A stretch of 64,000 nt of DNA from Trabulsiella odontotermitis (lineage in GTDB: Bacteria; Pseudomonadota; Gammaproteobacteria; Enterobacterales; Enterobacteriaceae). The translations under genes were made by a program, and so were the position numbers. The stretch lies in contig NZ_CP125781.1 in NCBI RefSeq assembly GCF_030053895.1, positions 3,968,001 to 4,032,000 on the forward strand, in the 5' to 3' direction. Positions 27,988-35,954 of the stretch are shown here, in pieces; positions within the stretch are counted from its first letter, which is position 1, and each line of letters begins with the position of its first letter. The notes beneath the pieces were generated by a model that did not search any database, was not told the origin of the DNA, and was given only the letters and a program-made list of their open reading frames with translations.

Positions 27988-28425
27988 ATGATGATAGGCA
28001 TTATTCTTTGCGGTCACGGTGGGTTTGCCAGCGGTCTGGAAAAGGCCATGAAGCAGATCCTCGGCAGTCAGCCGCAATTCATCGCCGTTGATTTTCCGGA
28101 AACCTCCAGCACGGCGTTGCTGACGTCGCAACTGGAAGTCGCAATGGGCGATCTCGATCCGAATGAGCAGATCGTATTCCTGACCGATCTGCTTGGCGGC
28201 ACCCCTTTTCGTGTCGCATCAACCCTGGCGATGCAAAGACCGGGTTGCGAAGTGATCACCGGGACCAACCTGCAATTGCTGCTGGAAATGGCGCTGGAAC
28301 GCGACGGGCTGAGCGGCGAAGAATTTCGCATCGGCGCGCTGGAAAGTGGCCATCGCGGCCTCACCAGCCTGGCCGATGAACTGAGCCGCAGCCGTGAAGA
28401 AACGCCTGACGAGGGAGGCATATGA
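27988..28425 (+). CDS. agaF: PTS EIIA AgaF
   Basis: A 145-residue mannose-family IIA domain that takes phosphate from HPr; the accepting residue is His10 in ILCGHGGFASG. The second family motif is FLTDLLGGTPF. It is shared by both IIB subunits (AgaV and AgaB), because the agaBCD set has no IIA of its own. ATG 27988 or the next ATG 27991 could start it. Its TGA overlaps the agaA ATG (ATGA). Confidence 0.94.
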   Translation: MMIGIILCGHGGFASGLEKAMKQILGSQPQFIAVDFPETSSTALLTSQLEVAMGDLDPNEQIVFLTDLLGGTPFRVASTLAMQRPGCEVITGTNLQLLLEMALERDGLSGEEFRIGALESGHRGLTSLADELSRSREETPDEGGI

Positions 28426-29555
28426 GCCTTGTGCTACGCGCCAGACGGCTGCTGAGCGAACAGGGTTGGCTTGACGATCATCAACTCCGCATCGAGGACG
28501 GCGCAATCATCGCGATTGAGCCGATCCCGGCTGGCGTCACCGTGCGTGACGCCGAGCTGCTCTGCCCGGCGTATATCGATATTCACGTCCATGGCGGTGC
28601 CGGCGTTGATGTCATGGATGACGCCCCGCAGACGCTGGATACGCTGGCGATGCATAAAGCGCGTGAAGGGGTGGGTGCCTGGTGCCCCACCACCGTCACC
28701 GCGCCGCTGGACACCATTCATGCGGCTCTGAAACGCATTGCGGAACGCCGCCAGCGTGGCGGACCGGGCGCGCAGATCCTCGGCAGCTATCTCGAAGGCC
28801 CCTACTTCACGCCACAGAATAAAGGCGCTCATCCGCCGGAATGGTTTCGCGAACTGGATATCGCCGAGCTGGATGCGCTCATCGCGCTTGCGCAAGGCTC
28901 CCTGCGCGTGGTAGCGCTGGCGCCGGAAAAACCGGGCGCGCTACCGGCCATCAAACACCTGAAACAGCGCAGCGTGCGGGTCATGCTCGGACACAGCGCC
29001 GCAACATGGGCGCAGACCGTCGCCGCGTTTGACGCCGGTGCCGATGGGCTGGTGCACTGTTTTAACGGCATGACGGGGTTACATCACCGCGAGCCGGGCA
29101 TGGTCGGCGCCGGGCTGACCGACAACCGCGCCAGGCTTGAGCTTATCGCTGATGGTCATCATGTCCATCCTGCGGCGATGCAGCTTTGCGCCCACTGCGC
29201 CGGAGAGCGGATCGTGCTCATCACCGACGCCATGCGGGCGGCGGGCATGCCGGACGGGCATTATGACATTTGTGGCTACGCCGTGGAAATGCGCGACGGC
29301 GTCGTGCGAACCGCCTCGGGTGGGCTGGCGGGAAGTACGCTGTCGCTTGATGTCGCCGTTCGAAATATGGTGCAGCAGGTGGGTGTCAGCCCGGAAGAGG
29401 CGATCGCCATGGCCTCGCTGCACCCGGCAAAACTCCTTGGGGTTGACGACCAACTGGGATCAATCCGTCCCGGCAAGCGCGCCAGCCTGATCGCGCTTGA
29501 TAGCGCACTGCATTTGCAACAAACCTGGGTTCAAGGCCTGGCTATTCCCCTATAG
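28422..29555 (+). CDS. agaA: N-acetylgalactosamine-6-phosphate deacetylase AgaA (intact)
   Basis: A 377-residue amidohydrolase of the NagA/AgaA family removing the acetyl group from GalNAc-6-P. Visible residues: the metal HxH in DIHVHGG, the glutamate in YLEGPY, GHSAATW, HCFNGMTGLHHR, and the catalytic Asp in TDAMRAAGM. GGAGG precedes the ATG, which overlaps the agaF stop by four bases. The gene is truncated in E. coli K-12 but full length here. A terminator follows. Confidence 0.95.
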   Translation: MSLVLRARRLLSEQGWLDDHQLRIEDGAIIAIEPIPAGVTVRDAELLCPAYIDIHVHGGAGVDVMDDAPQTLDTLAMHKAREGVGAWCPTTVTAPLDTIHAALKRIAERRQRGGPGAQILGSYLEGPYFTPQNKGAHPPEWFRELDIAELDALIALAQGSLRVVALAPEKPGALPAIKHLKQRSVRVMLGHSAATWAQTVAAFDAGADGLVHCFNGMTGLHHREPGMVGAGLTDNRARLELIADGHHVHPAAMQLCAHCAGERIVLITDAMRAAGMPDGHYDICGYAVEMRDGVVRTASGGLAGSTLSLDVAVRNMVQQVGVSPEEAIAMASLHPAKLLGVDDQLGSIRPGKRASLIALDSALHLQQTWVQGLAIPL

Positions 29556-29578
29556 CCCTTTCAGTGTGTGTCACTTTA

Positions 29579-29610
29579 GCCTGCAACGTCTCCATTGCGG
29601 GCTTTTTTTT
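29579..29610 (+). terminator. terminator after agaA
   Basis: GCCTGCAA and TTGCGGGC pair (one G-U) and are followed by eight T. This ends the kbaZ-agaVWEFA transcript and separates it from the agaS transcript. Confidence 0.88.
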
Positions 29611-29661
29611 CCTTTCCTCTTCTGAAAAAAGATCCGTCTTTAACAAAATAAAATTGTTTAT

Positions 29662-29803
29662 TTATCAAAACGAAAGATTACATAGTTCCCTTTGCGATCA
29701 CATTTTTCGTTTTATTTTCTTTTCGCACATTGAACTTTCGTTTTCTTTTTTGTAGATTTCAATTAGTAGATTCTGCAATTAAGTGAAACGAAACGAAAGT
29801 AAA
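29662..29803 (+). promoter_or_regulatory. agaS promoter region with four AgaR operator-like sites
   Basis: Repeats of the CTTTCGTTTY core: 29662-29680 (reverse strand), 29701-29725 (TTTTCGTTTTATTTTC, forward), 29732-29752 (ACTTTCGTTTTC, forward) and 29781-29803 (reverse strand, CTTTCGTTTCGTTTCAC). They cover the stretch from the agaA terminator to 50 bases before agaS. GCGATCACATTT at 29694-29705 resembles a CRP half-site; aga promoters are cAMP-CRP dependent in E. coli. Confidence 0.7.
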
Positions 29804-29852
29804 TGGCAGGTGCCGATTCGTATTTCGCTTTCACACGACTAAGGATTGAGTT

Positions 29853-31007
29853 ATGCCTGATACCAACACGCCTTCTCTCACCCACACCGGAACCTGGACT
29901 GAAAAAGAGATCCGCCAGCAGCCTGTGACCTGGATCCGTTCGCTCGCCCATATCGACAGTATTCGCCGGGCGATCGACAACTTCCTGGCGCCTCTGCTGC
30001 GCAAAGAGGATCTGCAAATTGTCCTCACCGGCGCGGGAACGTCGGCATTTATTGGCGATATTATTACGCCGTGGCTTTCGCGCCACACCGGGAAAAATTT
30101 CTGCTCCGTTCCGACGACCGATCTGGTCACCAACCCTATGGATTATTTCAAAGCCGACAAGCCGCTGCTGCTGGTGTCGTTCGCTCGTTCAGGGAACAGC
30201 CCGGAAAGCGTGGCGGCGGTGGATCTGGCGAATCAGTTCGTGCCGGAAAGCTACCATCTGATGATCACCTGTAACGACGCAGGCAGCCTGTACCAGAACG
30301 CGCAGCACAGCGATAACGCCTTTGCCCTGCTGATGCCAGCCGAAACGCATGATCGCGGTTTCGCGATGACCAGCAGCATCACCACCATGATGGCCAGTTG
30401 CCTGGCGGTGTTCGCGCCGGAAGTCATCAACAGCCACACCTTCAAAGACGTTGCTGACCGTAGCCAGGCGATCCTCGACTCGCTGGGCGATTTCAGCCAC
30501 GGCGTGTTTGGTCACCAGCCGTGGAAACGCATCGTGTATCTCGGTAGCGGCGGTCTGCAGGGCGTGGCACGGGAATCTGCGCTGAAAGTGCTGGAACTAA
30601 CCGCCGGTCAACTGGCAGCGTTCTATGACTCGCCAACCGGTTTCCGTCACGGGCCGAAGTCGCTGGTCGACAAAGAAACGCTGGTGATCGTGCTGGTTTC
30701 AAGCCATCCGTACACCCGCCAGTATGACCTCGACCTGTTGGCCGAATTGCGCCGCGACGGTCAGGCGATGCACGTGGTGGCGATCGCGGCTGACGTTGAT
30801 GACGTCATTAAGAGCGGCCCGCACATTACGCTGCCGCCTGCCCGCGCCTTTATCGATGTTGAACAGGTTTTCTGTTTCCTGATGTACGCGCAGGTCTTTG
30901 CCCTGACGGAATCCATCAGGATCGGCAACACGCCTGATACCCCTTCCGCCAGCGGAACGGTGAACCGTGTGGTTCAGGGCGTTATTATTCATCCGTGGCT
31001 TGCCTGA
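29853..31007 (+). CDS. agaS: galactosamine-6-phosphate deaminase/isomerase AgaS
   Basis: A 384-residue protein with two SIS (sugar isomerase) domains related to GlmS. Visible are VLTGAGTSAFIGD and SFARSGNSPES in the first and YLGSGGLQGVARES plus SPTGFRHGPKS in the second. It converts galactosamine-6-P to tagatose-6-P and ammonia. Genetic work in E. coli showed AgaS, not AgaI, carries this step (established knowledge). First gene of the agaS-kbaY-agaBCDI transcript. Confidence 0.95.
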   Translation: MPDTNTPSLTHTGTWTEKEIRQQPVTWIRSLAHIDSIRRAIDNFLAPLLRKEDLQIVLTGAGTSAFIGDIITPWLSRHTGKNFCSVPTTDLVTNPMDYFKADKPLLLVSFARSGNSPESVAAVDLANQFVPESYHLMITCNDAGSLYQNAQHSDNAFALLMPAETHDRGFAMTSSITTMMASCLAVFAPEVINSHTFKDVADRSQAILDSLGDFSHGVFGHQPWKRIVYLGSGGLQGVARESALKVLELTAGQLAAFYDSPTGFRHGPKSLVDKETLVIVLVSSHPYTRQYDLDLLAELRRDGQAMHVVAIAADVDDVIKSGPHITLPPARAFIDVEQVFCFLMYAQVFALTESIRIGNTPDTPSASGTVNRVVQGVIIHPWLA

Positions 31008-31020
31008 GGAGATTGAAAAA

Positions 31021-31899
31021 ATGGGTATTATTTCAACGAAGTATCTTCTTCAGGATGCGCAGGCGAAGGGTTATGCCGTCCCTGCTTTCAACATCCATAA
31101 CGCCGAAACCATTCAGGCGATCCTTGAAGTCTGCTATGAGATGCGCTCACCGGTGATCCTCGCCGGGACACCGGGCACCTTCAAACACATCGCCTTCGAA
31201 GAGATTTTCGCGCTATGTGAAGCCTACTCCGCGAGCTACGATATGCCGCTGGCGCTGCATCTCGATCACCACGAATCGCTGGCGGATATTCGCAACAAAG
31301 TGAACGCGGGCGTGCGCAGCGCCATGATCGACGGCAGCCACTTCCCGTTTGATGAAAACGTGAAACTGGTAAAATCGGTGGTGGATTTTTGCCATCGTCA
31401 CGACTGCAGCGTGGAAGCGGAACTGGGCCGTCTTGGCGGCGTGGAAGATGATATGGACGTGGATGAAGAGAGCGCGTTCCTCACCGACCCGCAGGATGCC
31501 CGTCGCTTTGTCGCAGAGACCGGTGTTGACAGTCTGGCCGTTGCTATCGGTACCGCGCACGGTTTATACACCAAACGGCCGAAGATTGACTTCGCGCGAC
31601 TGGAAAAAATCCGCGCGGTGGTTGATATACCGCTGGTGCTTCATGGTGCAAGCGATGTGCCGGACGAATTCGTTCGCCGCGCCATTGAGTTGGGCGTCTG
31701 CAAAGTCAACGTCGCCACCGAACTGAAAATTGCTTTTGCCGCCGCGGTGAAAAAATGGTTCGCCGACAACCCGGACGGAAACGATCCGCGTTATTACATG
31801 CGTGTCGGAATGGAAGCCATGAAAGAGGTGGTAAGAAACAAAATTAATGTTTGTGGCTCTATGAATAAGCTGACCGCGGACAGCGTCACAACATCATAA
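31021..31899 (+). CDS. kbaY: tagatose-1,6-bisphosphate aldolase KbaY
   Basis: A 292-residue class II aldolase splitting tagatose-1,6-bisphosphate into dihydroxyacetone phosphate and glyceraldehyde-3-P. Zinc ligands appear in ALHLDHHES, GTAHGLY and VLHGASDV; VEAELGRLGG carries the catalytic region. GAGGAG before ATG 31021 fixes the start. The protein is about six residues longer at the C-terminus than E. coli KbaY (286), with a low-complexity tail DSVTTS. Works with KbaZ, encoded in the other aga transcript. Confidence 0.95.
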   Translation: MGIISTKYLLQDAQAKGYAVPAFNIHNAETIQAILEVCYEMRSPVILAGTPGTFKHIAFEEIFALCEAYSASYDMPLALHLDHHESLADIRNKVNAGVRSAMIDGSHFPFDENVKLVKSVVDFCHRHDCSVEAELGRLGGVEDDMDVDEESAFLTDPQDARRFVAETGVDSLAVAIGTAHGLYTKRPKIDFARLEKIRAVVDIPLVLHGASDVPDEFVRRAIELGVCKVNVATELKIAFAAAVKKWFADNPDGNDPRYYMRVGMEAMKEVVRNKINVCGSMNKLTADSVTTS

Positions 31900-31923
31900 A
31901 AAAATATATCACTATCACAGAAT

Positions 31924-31954
31924 TTGATTGCATCAGACACCCTGATGCAATCAA
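31924..31954 (+). other. long perfect stem-loop between kbaY and agaB
   Basis: TTGATTGCATCAG and CTGATGCAATCAA make a perfect 13-bp stem with a five-base loop, 25 bases after the kbaY stop. No T-run follows (TGTAAAAAATAAC). It lies in the only sizeable gap (173 bases) inside the agaS-kbaY-agaBCDI operon. It may be an RNA processing or stability element, or a protein-binding palindrome in a secondary promoter. Confidence 0.6.
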
Positions 31955-32072
31955 TGTAAAAAATAACAGAGGCTATCTGTTATTAGCGGGGGAATGAATC
32001 AGGACGATGTTTTCAAAACGCTTATAGAGGATGGGCATAAACGATATTCACGATATTACAGGAATTCATGAT

Positions 32073-32549
32073 ATGAGCAGTCCAAATATTTTATTAACAC
32101 GCATTGATAATCGTCTGGTTCATGGTCAGGTGGGTGTGACCTGGACAACTGCCATCGGCGCAAATCTGGTTGTGGTTGTTGATGATGACGTTGCGAAAGA
32201 TGAAATGCAGCAGAAGTTAATGAGCTTTACTGCCGAAAACTATGGCTTCGGCATTCGCTTCTTCAGCATTGAAAAAACAATCAACATCATCGCTAAGGCC
32301 GCGCCACATCAGAAGATTTTCCTTATTTGCCGTACACCTTCTACGGTCAGAAAACTGCTGGAAGGGGGGGTACCGCTAAAAGATGTGAACGTGGGGAATA
32401 TGCACTTTTCGGAAGGTAAAAAACAGATTAGCAGCAAAGTCTATGTCGACGAAAGCGATCTGAATGACCTGCGCTTTATTAAAAGCAATGGGGTAAATGT
32501 GTTTATTCAGGATGTTCCTGGCGATGCCAAAGAGAGCATTCCTGACTAA
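32073..32549 (+). CDS. agaB: PTS EIIB, galactosamine-specific AgaB
   Basis: A 158-residue mannose-family IIB domain; the phospho-histidine is in RIDNRLVHGQVGVTW (His17). ATG 32073 has AGGAA eight bases upstream and gives the E. coli length and N-terminus. It pairs with AgaC and AgaD for galactosamine uptake and borrows IIA from AgaF. Paralogue of AgaV. Confidence 0.94.
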   Translation: MSSPNILLTRIDNRLVHGQVGVTWTTAIGANLVVVVDDDVAKDEMQQKLMSFTAENYGFGIRFFSIEKTINIIAKAAPHQKIFLICRTPSTVRKLLEGGVPLKDVNVGNMHFSEGKKQISSKVYVDESDLNDLRFIKSNGVNVFIQDVPGDAKESIPD

Positions 32550-32601
32550 CAACGCTGTCTCGATAAATTTTCAGGTAATATAATGACGACGAGGCAATAA
32601 A

Positions 32602-33411
32602 ATGCATGAAATTACGCTTATTCAAGGCATATCGCTTGCCGCTCTTGTATTTGTTCTAGGGATCGATTTTTGGCTGGAAGCACTATTTCTTTTTCGCCCC
32701 ATTATCGTTTGTACCCTCACGGGTGCGATTCTGGGTGATATTCACATCGGCTTAATTACTGGTGGTCTGACCGAACTGGCTTTCGCAGGGTTAACGCCTG
32801 CGGGCGGGGTTCAGCCACCTAACCCGATTATGGCGGGGGTAATGACAACCGTCATTGCCTGGTCTACCGGCGTCGATGCAAAAACGGCGATCGGGTTAGG
32901 CCTTCCCTTCAGTCTGTTAATGCAGTACATCATTCTGTTCTTCTATTCGGCGTTCTCGCTGTTCATGAACAAAGCCGACAGATGCGCCAGAGAGGCCAAT
33001 ACAGCCGCCTTTGCCCGTCTGAACTGGACGACCACGCTGATTGTGGCGTGTTCCTATTCCATTATTGCTTTCCTCTGTACCTATCTTGCTCAGGGCGCGA
33101 TGCAGGCGCTGGTGAAATCCATGCCAGCGTGGCTGACGCACGGGTTTGAAGTTGCGGGCGGCATTCTGCCAGCCGTCGGTTTTGGTCTGTTGCTGCGTGT
33201 CATGTTTAAAGCACAGTACATTCCTTACTTCATCGCCGGTTTCCTGTTTGTTTGCTACATCCAGGTCAGCAACCTGCTGCCTGTTGCCGTGTTAGGGGCT
33301 GGCTTCGCGGTTTATGAATACTTCAACGCGAAAGCAAAAGCTAAAGAAAGCGCGCAAGCTCTGCCTGCCGCCGCCAAAAATGACGAAGAGGACTACAGCA
33401 ATGGGATCTGA
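32602..33411 (+). CDS. agaC: PTS EIIC, galactosamine permease AgaC
   Basis: A 269-residue IIC membrane subunit: MHEITLIQGISLAALVFVLG start, GDIHIGLITGGLTELAFAG and the GGVQPPNP loop, then hydrophobic segments and a charged, Ala/Lys-rich C-terminal tail. It overlaps the agaD start by 11 bases, the same arrangement as agaW/agaE, pointing to an old duplication of the IIB-IIC-IID cassette. Confidence 0.94.
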   Translation: MHEITLIQGISLAALVFVLGIDFWLEALFLFRPIIVCTLTGAILGDIHIGLITGGLTELAFAGLTPAGGVQPPNPIMAGVMTTVIAWSTGVDAKTAIGLGLPFSLLMQYIILFFYSAFSLFMNKADRCAREANTAAFARLNWTTTLIVACSYSIIAFLCTYLAQGAMQALVKSMPAWLTHGFEVAGGILPAVGFGLLLRVMFKAQYIPYFIAGFLFVCYIQVSNLLPVAVLGAGFAVYEYFNAKAKAKESAQALPAAAKNDEEDYSNGI

Positions 33412-34192
33412 AATCAGTAAAAAAGATATCACTCGCTTAGGGTTTCGCTCCTCATTGCTCCAGGCGAGTTTTAACTACGAACGCATGCAGGCAGGCGGTT
33501 TCACCTGGGCGATGCTGCCGCTGCTGAAAAAGATCTACAAAAACGACAAAGCCGGGCTCAGCGCGGCGATGAAGGATAACCTGGAGTTTATTAACACCCA
33601 CCCAAACCTGGTGGGCTTCCTGATGGGCCTGCTGATTTCCATGGAGGAGAAAGGCGAAGATCGTAACACTATCAAAGGGTTAAAAGTCGCCCTCTTTGGC
33701 CCAATCGCGGGTATCGGCGATGCGATTTTCTGGTTCACCTTGCTGCCGATCATGGCGGGTATTTGTTCGTCCTTCGCCAGCCAGGGCAACCTGCTGGGGC
33801 CGATTCTGTTCTTCGCGGTCTACCTCGCCATTTTCTTCCTGCGCGTGGGCTGGACGCACGTCGGCTATACGGTGGGGATCAAAGCCATCGACAAGGTGCG
33901 AGAAAACTCGCAGATGATTGCCCGTTCGGCGACGATCCTCGGTATCACCGTGATCGGCGGGCTTATCGCGTCGTACGTTCACATTAACGTGGTAACCACT
34001 TTCGCCATCGACGCCACCCACAACGTTGCGCTGCAGCAAGACTTCTTCGACAAGGTGTTCCCTAACCTGCTGCCGATGGGCTATACGCTGCTGATGTACT
34101 ATCTGCTGCGGGTGAAAAAAGCGCACCCTGTCGTGCTGATCGCTGTGACGTTTGTGCTCGCGATTCTGGGTTCGGCGTTGGGAGTGCTGTAA
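33401..34192 (+). CDS. agaD: PTS EIID, galactosamine permease AgaD
   Basis: A 263-residue IID subunit with EISKKDITRLGFRSSLLQAS, NYERMQAGGF and GIGDAIFWFTLLPIMAG, the same signatures as AgaE at 27095. ATG 33401 sits inside the end of agaC and gives the usual family length; the frame is open further upstream but without homology. The stop TAA abuts the agaI ATG. Confidence 0.94.
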   Translation: MGSEISKKDITRLGFRSSLLQASFNYERMQAGGFTWAMLPLLKKIYKNDKAGLSAAMKDNLEFINTHPNLVGFLMGLLISMEEKGEDRNTIKGLKVALFGPIAGIGDAIFWFTLLPIMAGICSSFASQGNLLGPILFFAVYLAIFFLRVGWTHVGYTVGIKAIDKVRENSQMIARSATILGITVIGGLIASYVHINVVTTFAIDATHNVALQQDFFDKVFPNLLPMGYTLLMYYLLRVKKAHPVVLIAVTFVLAILGSALGVL

Positions 34193-34927
34193 ATGAAAGC
34201 GATCGCCTTCGCCTCGTTTGCTGATTACCGTGCGCTGAGTGAAGCGGCCTGCGCCAGGCTTCTTGCCCTTGTTCGCCGCAAACCTGACGCGGTTATCTGT
34301 CTGGCGACGGGGGCGACGCCTTTGCTCACCTATCAGTTGTTTGTTCAGGCGGTGAAGGCGCAGCGGCTGGATGTCAGCCAGCTGACCTTCGTCAAACTGG
34401 ATGAATGGGTTGGATTGCCCGCAAATGCTGCGGGCACCTGTGAGACTTTCCTGCAACAGCACATCATTCAGCCGCTCGCTATCACCGACGAGCAGTACAT
34501 TGCTTTCAATGCTGAAACGGCGGATGAGTGCGAGTGTGTTCGCATCGTCGACAGGATTATGCACCGCGGTGGGCTGGATTTGTGCCTGTTAGGTCTTGGG
34601 AAGAACGGTCATCTCGGCCTTAATGAACCAGCCGCGTTTTTGCAGCCGTCGTGTCATATCGCCCGGCTTGATAGCCAGACGCGTCAGCACGACATGATTA
34701 AGCACGCCGGTTTACCGATAGAACACGGCATCACACTGGGTTTGCGGGATATTCTGGCCGCCAGAGAGATACTGTTTCTGGTGGCGGGCGACGGCAAACA
34801 GCGCGCGTTTACCGCGTTCTGCGAAGGAAAGGTCACCACTGAGCTTCCCGCCTCGCTGCTGTGGTTGCATCCTGATACCACCTGTCTGTACGACAGATCA
34901 TCGCTCCCTTCTTTCTGCACAAATTAG
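34193..34927 (+). CDS. agaI: NagB-family protein AgaI
   Basis: A 244-residue glucosamine-6-phosphate deaminase/6-phosphogluconolactonase family member. Motifs: CLATGATPLLTYQ, VKLDEWVG and LLGLGKNGHLGLNEPA correspond to NagB phosphate-binding and active-site loops. It was named galactosamine-6-P isomerase, but E. coli agaI mutants still grow on the amino sugars and the role is uncertain (established knowledge). Last gene of the operon, starting directly after the agaD stop; REP elements follow. Confidence 0.92.
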   Translation: MKAIAFASFADYRALSEAACARLLALVRRKPDAVICLATGATPLLTYQLFVQAVKAQRLDVSQLTFVKLDEWVGLPANAAGTCETFLQQHIIQPLAITDEQYIAFNAETADECECVRIVDRIMHRGGLDLCLLGLGKNGHLGLNEPAAFLQPSCHIARLDSQTRQHDMIKHAGLPIEHGITLGLRDILAAREILFLVAGDGKQRAFTAFCEGKVTTELPASLLWLHPDTTCLYDRSSLPSFCTN

Positions 34928-34934
34928 CTGAAAT

Positions 34935-34964
34935 GCCTGATGGCGCTTCGCTTATCAGGCCTAC
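34935..34964 (+). repeat. REP element (BIME part 1) after agaI
   Basis: GCCTGATGGCGCTTCGCTTA plus TCAGGCCTAC is a canonical REP sequence, eight bases after the agaI stop. Confidence 0.9.
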
Positions 34965-34978
34965 TCCTATGGCTGTTT

Positions 34979-35013
34979 GTAGGCCGGATAAGGCGTTATC
35001 GCCGTCATCCGGC
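34979..35013 (-). repeat. REP element (BIME part 2) after agaI
   Basis: GTAGGCCGGATAAGGCG ... GTCATCCGGC is a REP in the opposite orientation to the one at 34935. Together they form a bacterial interspersed mosaic element between convergent agaI and rsmI, where K-12 has the yraHIJK fimbrial genes. Confidence 0.9.
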
Positions 35014-35029
35014 AAAACTCAATACGTGA

Positions 35030-35890
35030 TTACCCTTGCTGCTCCAGTGCGTATTTGTACAGCGCGTTTTTCTTCACGCCGTGGATTTCTGCCGCCAGCG
35101 CCGCCGCTTTTTTCAGCGGTAGTTCGGCCTGCAGCAGCGCCAGCGTGCGCAAAGCGTCGGCGGGCAGTGCATCTTCCTGCGCCTTATGACCTTCGACAAT
35201 CAGCACCATTTCGCCCTTGCGGCGGTTTTCATCTTCTTTCACCCACGCCAGCAGTTCGCCGACTGGCGCCCCGTAGATAGATTCCCAGGTTTTGGTCAGT
35301 TCGCGCGCCAGCACCACGTAGCGGGATTCGCCAAGCACCGCGCAGACATCTTCCAGACTCTCCAGCAGACGATGGGTCGATTCATAAAAAATCAGTGTGC
35401 GCGGCTCTTCTTCCAGCGCTTTCAGCGCGTCACGGCGCGCTTTGGATTTAGCGGGCAAAAAGCCTTCGTAGCAGAAACGGTCCGAAGGCAGACCGGCGGC
35501 ACTCAGTGCGGCGATGGCTGCGCACGGCCCCGGCAGTGGCACCACGCGGATCCCGGCTTCCCGGCAGGTGCGCACCAGGTGGTAGCCCGGGTCGTTAATC
35601 AACGGCGTACCGGCATCTGACACCAGCGCGATGTTCTGCCCTTCCTGCAGTTTTGCCAGCAGCGTTTCCGACTTTTGCTGTTCGTTATGGTCATGAAGAG
35701 CAAATAAGCGGGCATTAATCGCAAAATGCTGTAACAGTAAACCCGTATGACGGGTGTCTTCGGCGGCGATAAGATCGACATCCTGCAACACGGTCAGCGC
35801 ACGCTGGGTAATGTCAGCCAGATTCCCGATCGGAGTGGGAACAATATAGAGCTGACCTTGAGAATTATCTGCGGAATCGTGTTGTTTCAT
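35030..35890 (-). CDS. rsmI: 16S rRNA C1402 2'-O-methyltransferase RsmI
   Basis: A 286-residue tetrapyrrole-methylase-fold SAM methyltransferase that 2'-O-methylates 16S rRNA C1402, next to RsmH's m4C modification. Signatures: LYIVPTPIGNLADIT, AAEDTRHTG, ALVSDAGTPLINDPG and LPGPCAAIAALSAAGLP. Length equals the E. coli protein (formerly YraL). Divergent from lpoA over 64 bases. Confidence 0.96.
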   Translation of the reverse strand: MKQHDSADNSQGQLYIVPTPIGNLADITQRALTVLQDVDLIAAEDTRHTGLLLQHFAINARLFALHDHNEQQKSETLLAKLQEGQNIALVSDAGTPLINDPGYHLVRTCREAGIRVVPLPGPCAAIAALSAAGLPSDRFCYEGFLPAKSKARRDALKALEEEPRTLIFYESTHRLLESLEDVCAVLGESRYVVLARELTKTWESIYGAPVGELLAWVKEDENRRKGEMVLIVEGHKAQEDALPADALRTLALLQAELPLKKAAALAAEIHGVKKNALYKYALEQQG

Positions 35891-35954
35891 TGTTTCGTCC
35901 GTATAGCCGATTTAATATTGAGCATTGCGTATAAAAATAACCACTGGATACAGT

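Noticed and set aside
33680..34564. 294-codon frame opposite agaD/agaI
   Set aside because: Crosses two real genes in antisense, Arg/His/Gln rich, no recognisable domain.
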